From Pseudomonas trivialis (GTDB lineage Bacteria; Pseudomonadota; Gammaproteobacteria; Pseudomonadales; Pseudomonadaceae): 64,000 nt of DNA. Positions 63,117 to 64,000 of the stretch are shown in pieces (positions within the stretch are counted from its first letter, which is position 1; each line of letters opens with the position of its first letter). The stretch is taken from assembly GCF_001439805.1 (NCBI RefSeq), contig NZ_JYLK01000007.1, forward strand, positions 62,001 through 126,000. The letters are read 5' to 3'. The notes beneath the pieces are model-generated. The model searched no databases. It was not told the DNA's origin and saw only the letters and a list, made by a program, of their open reading frames with translations. Position numbers and translations under genes: made by a program.

Positions 63117-64000
63117 TCACAGGCGAAAATGCCCCACCATGCCCTTGAGTTCGGCCCCCAACTGCGCCAGCTGGATGCTCGACGCAGCGTTGCCCTGCAT
63201 GCTCAATGCCGACTGATCGGCACTCGCCCGGATGCTGGTGACGCTGCGGTTGATCTCTTCGGCCACCGAGCTTTGCTCCTCGGCGGCAGCGGCAATCTGC
63301 TGGTTCATCTGCTGGATCAAGGACACGGCCGTCGCGATGCTGCCCAGAGCACTTTCGGTTTCCAGCGCGTCACTCACCGCCAGCTTCACCAGTTCGCCAC
63401 TCTGCTGGATCTGCTGCACCGACGACTGCGCCGCATTGCGCAAGGTACTCACCAGCCGCTCGATTTCTTCCGTCGATTGCTGGGTGCGTTTAGCCAACGC
63501 CCGCACCTCGTCGGCCACCACCGCAAAACCTCGCCCCTGCTCACCGGCGCGGGCGGCTTCGATGGCCGCGTTCAAGGCCAGCAGATTGGTCTGCTCGGCC
63601 ACGCTCTTGATCACGCTCAGCACCGTGCCAATGTGCTGGATCTCGGCACTGAGACTATCGATACTCGCGCTGGCACTGGTACTGGAGGTGGCGAGCAATT
63701 CGATGCGCTGCAGGCTCTGGCGCACCACCTGCTGGCCACTGTCGACCTTCTCGTCCGCGGTCTGCGCAGCGTGCGCGGCCTCCTCGGCATTGCGCGCCAC
63801 GTCATGTACGGTGGCGGTCATCTGGTTCATCGCCGTGGCGACCTGCTCGGTCTCTTCCTTCTGGCTGCTGACTTCGATGTTGGTCTGCTCGGTAACGCGG
63901 GACAACGACTGCGCCGAACTGGCCAGTTGCTCGATGCCGGCCTGCAGCCCGCTGACCATCTGGCTCAGGCCATTACCCATCTGCTGCATCGCCTGCATCA
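63117..64000 (-). CDS. Methyl-accepting chemotaxis protein, C-terminal part (5' end outside the window)
   Basis: At least 293 residues of cytoplasmic signalling domain: methylation helices, the hairpin tip [38 protein letters not shown] segment around residue 150 of the visible part, and a C-terminal [14 protein letters not shown] helix. The sensor, membrane helices and HAMP lie beyond the right edge. Unrelated in position to the broken receptor at 16982. Confidence 0.92.
   Translation of the reverse strand, partial: MQAMQQMGNGLSQMVSGLQAGIEQLASSAQSLSRVTEQTNIEVSSQKEETEQVATAMNQMTATVHDVARNAEEAAHAAQTADEKVDSGQQVVRQSLQRIELLATSSTSASASIDSLSAEIQHIGTVLSVIKSVAEQTNLLALNAAIEAARAGEQGRGFAVVADEVRALAKRTQQSTEEIERLVSTLRNAAQSSVQQIQQSGELVKLAVSDALETESALGSIATAVSLIQQMNQQIAAAAEEQSSVAEEINRSVTSIRASADQSALSMQGNAASSIQLAQLGAELKGMVGHFRL

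Overview
The window looks like the chromosome of a Pseudomonas of the fluorescens group. The evidence is the high-GC core coding style, short GTGGGAG-type inter-gene hairpins, RdgC, FadE, GltS, a guanidine-II riboswitch before a small multidrug resistance exporter, and the block ABC permease / ABC ATPase / glutathione S-transferase / acyl-CoA dehydrogenase / 135-aa protein, which I remember as also present around PA2811-PA2817 of P. aeruginosa (memory, not checked).

Layout. Positions 1-6928 (minus strand) hold a compact type II secretion operon, gspE-F-G-H-I-J-K-L-M, with most genes overlapping by 4 bp. gspM runs off the left edge and gspC/gspD are not seen. A small exported protein (6992-7213) and a large exported family 3 glycoside hydrolase with a PA14 domain (7723-10479) follow, the latter a plausible substrate of the secretion system. 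A TetR regulator (10500-11126) is followed by a lower-GC stretch (11229-16089) with an M19 dipeptidase-like protein, an ornithine cyclodeaminase/mu-crystallin family enzyme, a DauR/YheO-type regulator, a DMT exporter and a LysR regulator. This stretch ends at a tRNA-Asp/tRNA-Val pair (16370-16541) that carries a scrap of a phage-type integrase on its 3' side.

Positions 16713-43504 are a genomic island of about 26.8 kb. It lies between a 21-bp remnant of a tRNA-Asp 3' end (16713-16733) and a second tRNA-Asp/tRNA-Val pair (43488-43659), with a decayed tyrosine integrase (42283-43254) next to the second pair. Its cargo is a methyl-accepting chemotaxis gene broken by one in-frame TGA, then a low-GC catabolic block: SDR + RidA; Rieske oxygenase + reductase + cupin + binding protein; a complete amino-acid-type ABC transporter with a paralogous binding protein; a DgcA-type demethylating flavoenzyme; a VOC protein and glutathione-dependent formaldehyde dehydrogenase; and homologues of pipecolate oxidase (AmaA), piperideine-6-carboxylate dehydrogenase (AmaB), 2-aminoadipate aminotransferase (AmaC) and a broken D-2-hydroxyglutarate dehydrogenase (YdiJ). 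Five of these units face a divergently transcribed regulator.

My central inference is that this block takes up and degrades an N-methylated six-carbon cyclic amino acid. The best candidate is homostachydrine (pipecolic acid betaine), a plant compound: the Rieske enzyme would remove the first N-methyl, the DgcA-like enzyme the second, formaldehyde dehydrogenase would clear the two formaldehydes, and AmaA-AmaB-AmaC would carry pipecolate to 2-oxoadipate. The individual families are well known. Their combination for this substrate is inference and would be new to me.

Positions 43660-64000 return to ordinary core genome: rdgC, a bile-acid:sodium symporter family protein, a riboswitch-controlled guanidinium exporter, an MFS-acyltransferase fusion, a TDT transporter, an MFS/TetR divergent pair, the yadG/yadH-type ABC pair, GST, fadE, an M20 peptidase, gltS, a tRNA-Glu/Gly/Glu/Gly operon, a coiled membrane-anchored unknown, an alpha/beta hydrolase, and the C-terminal half of another chemoreceptor running off the right edge.
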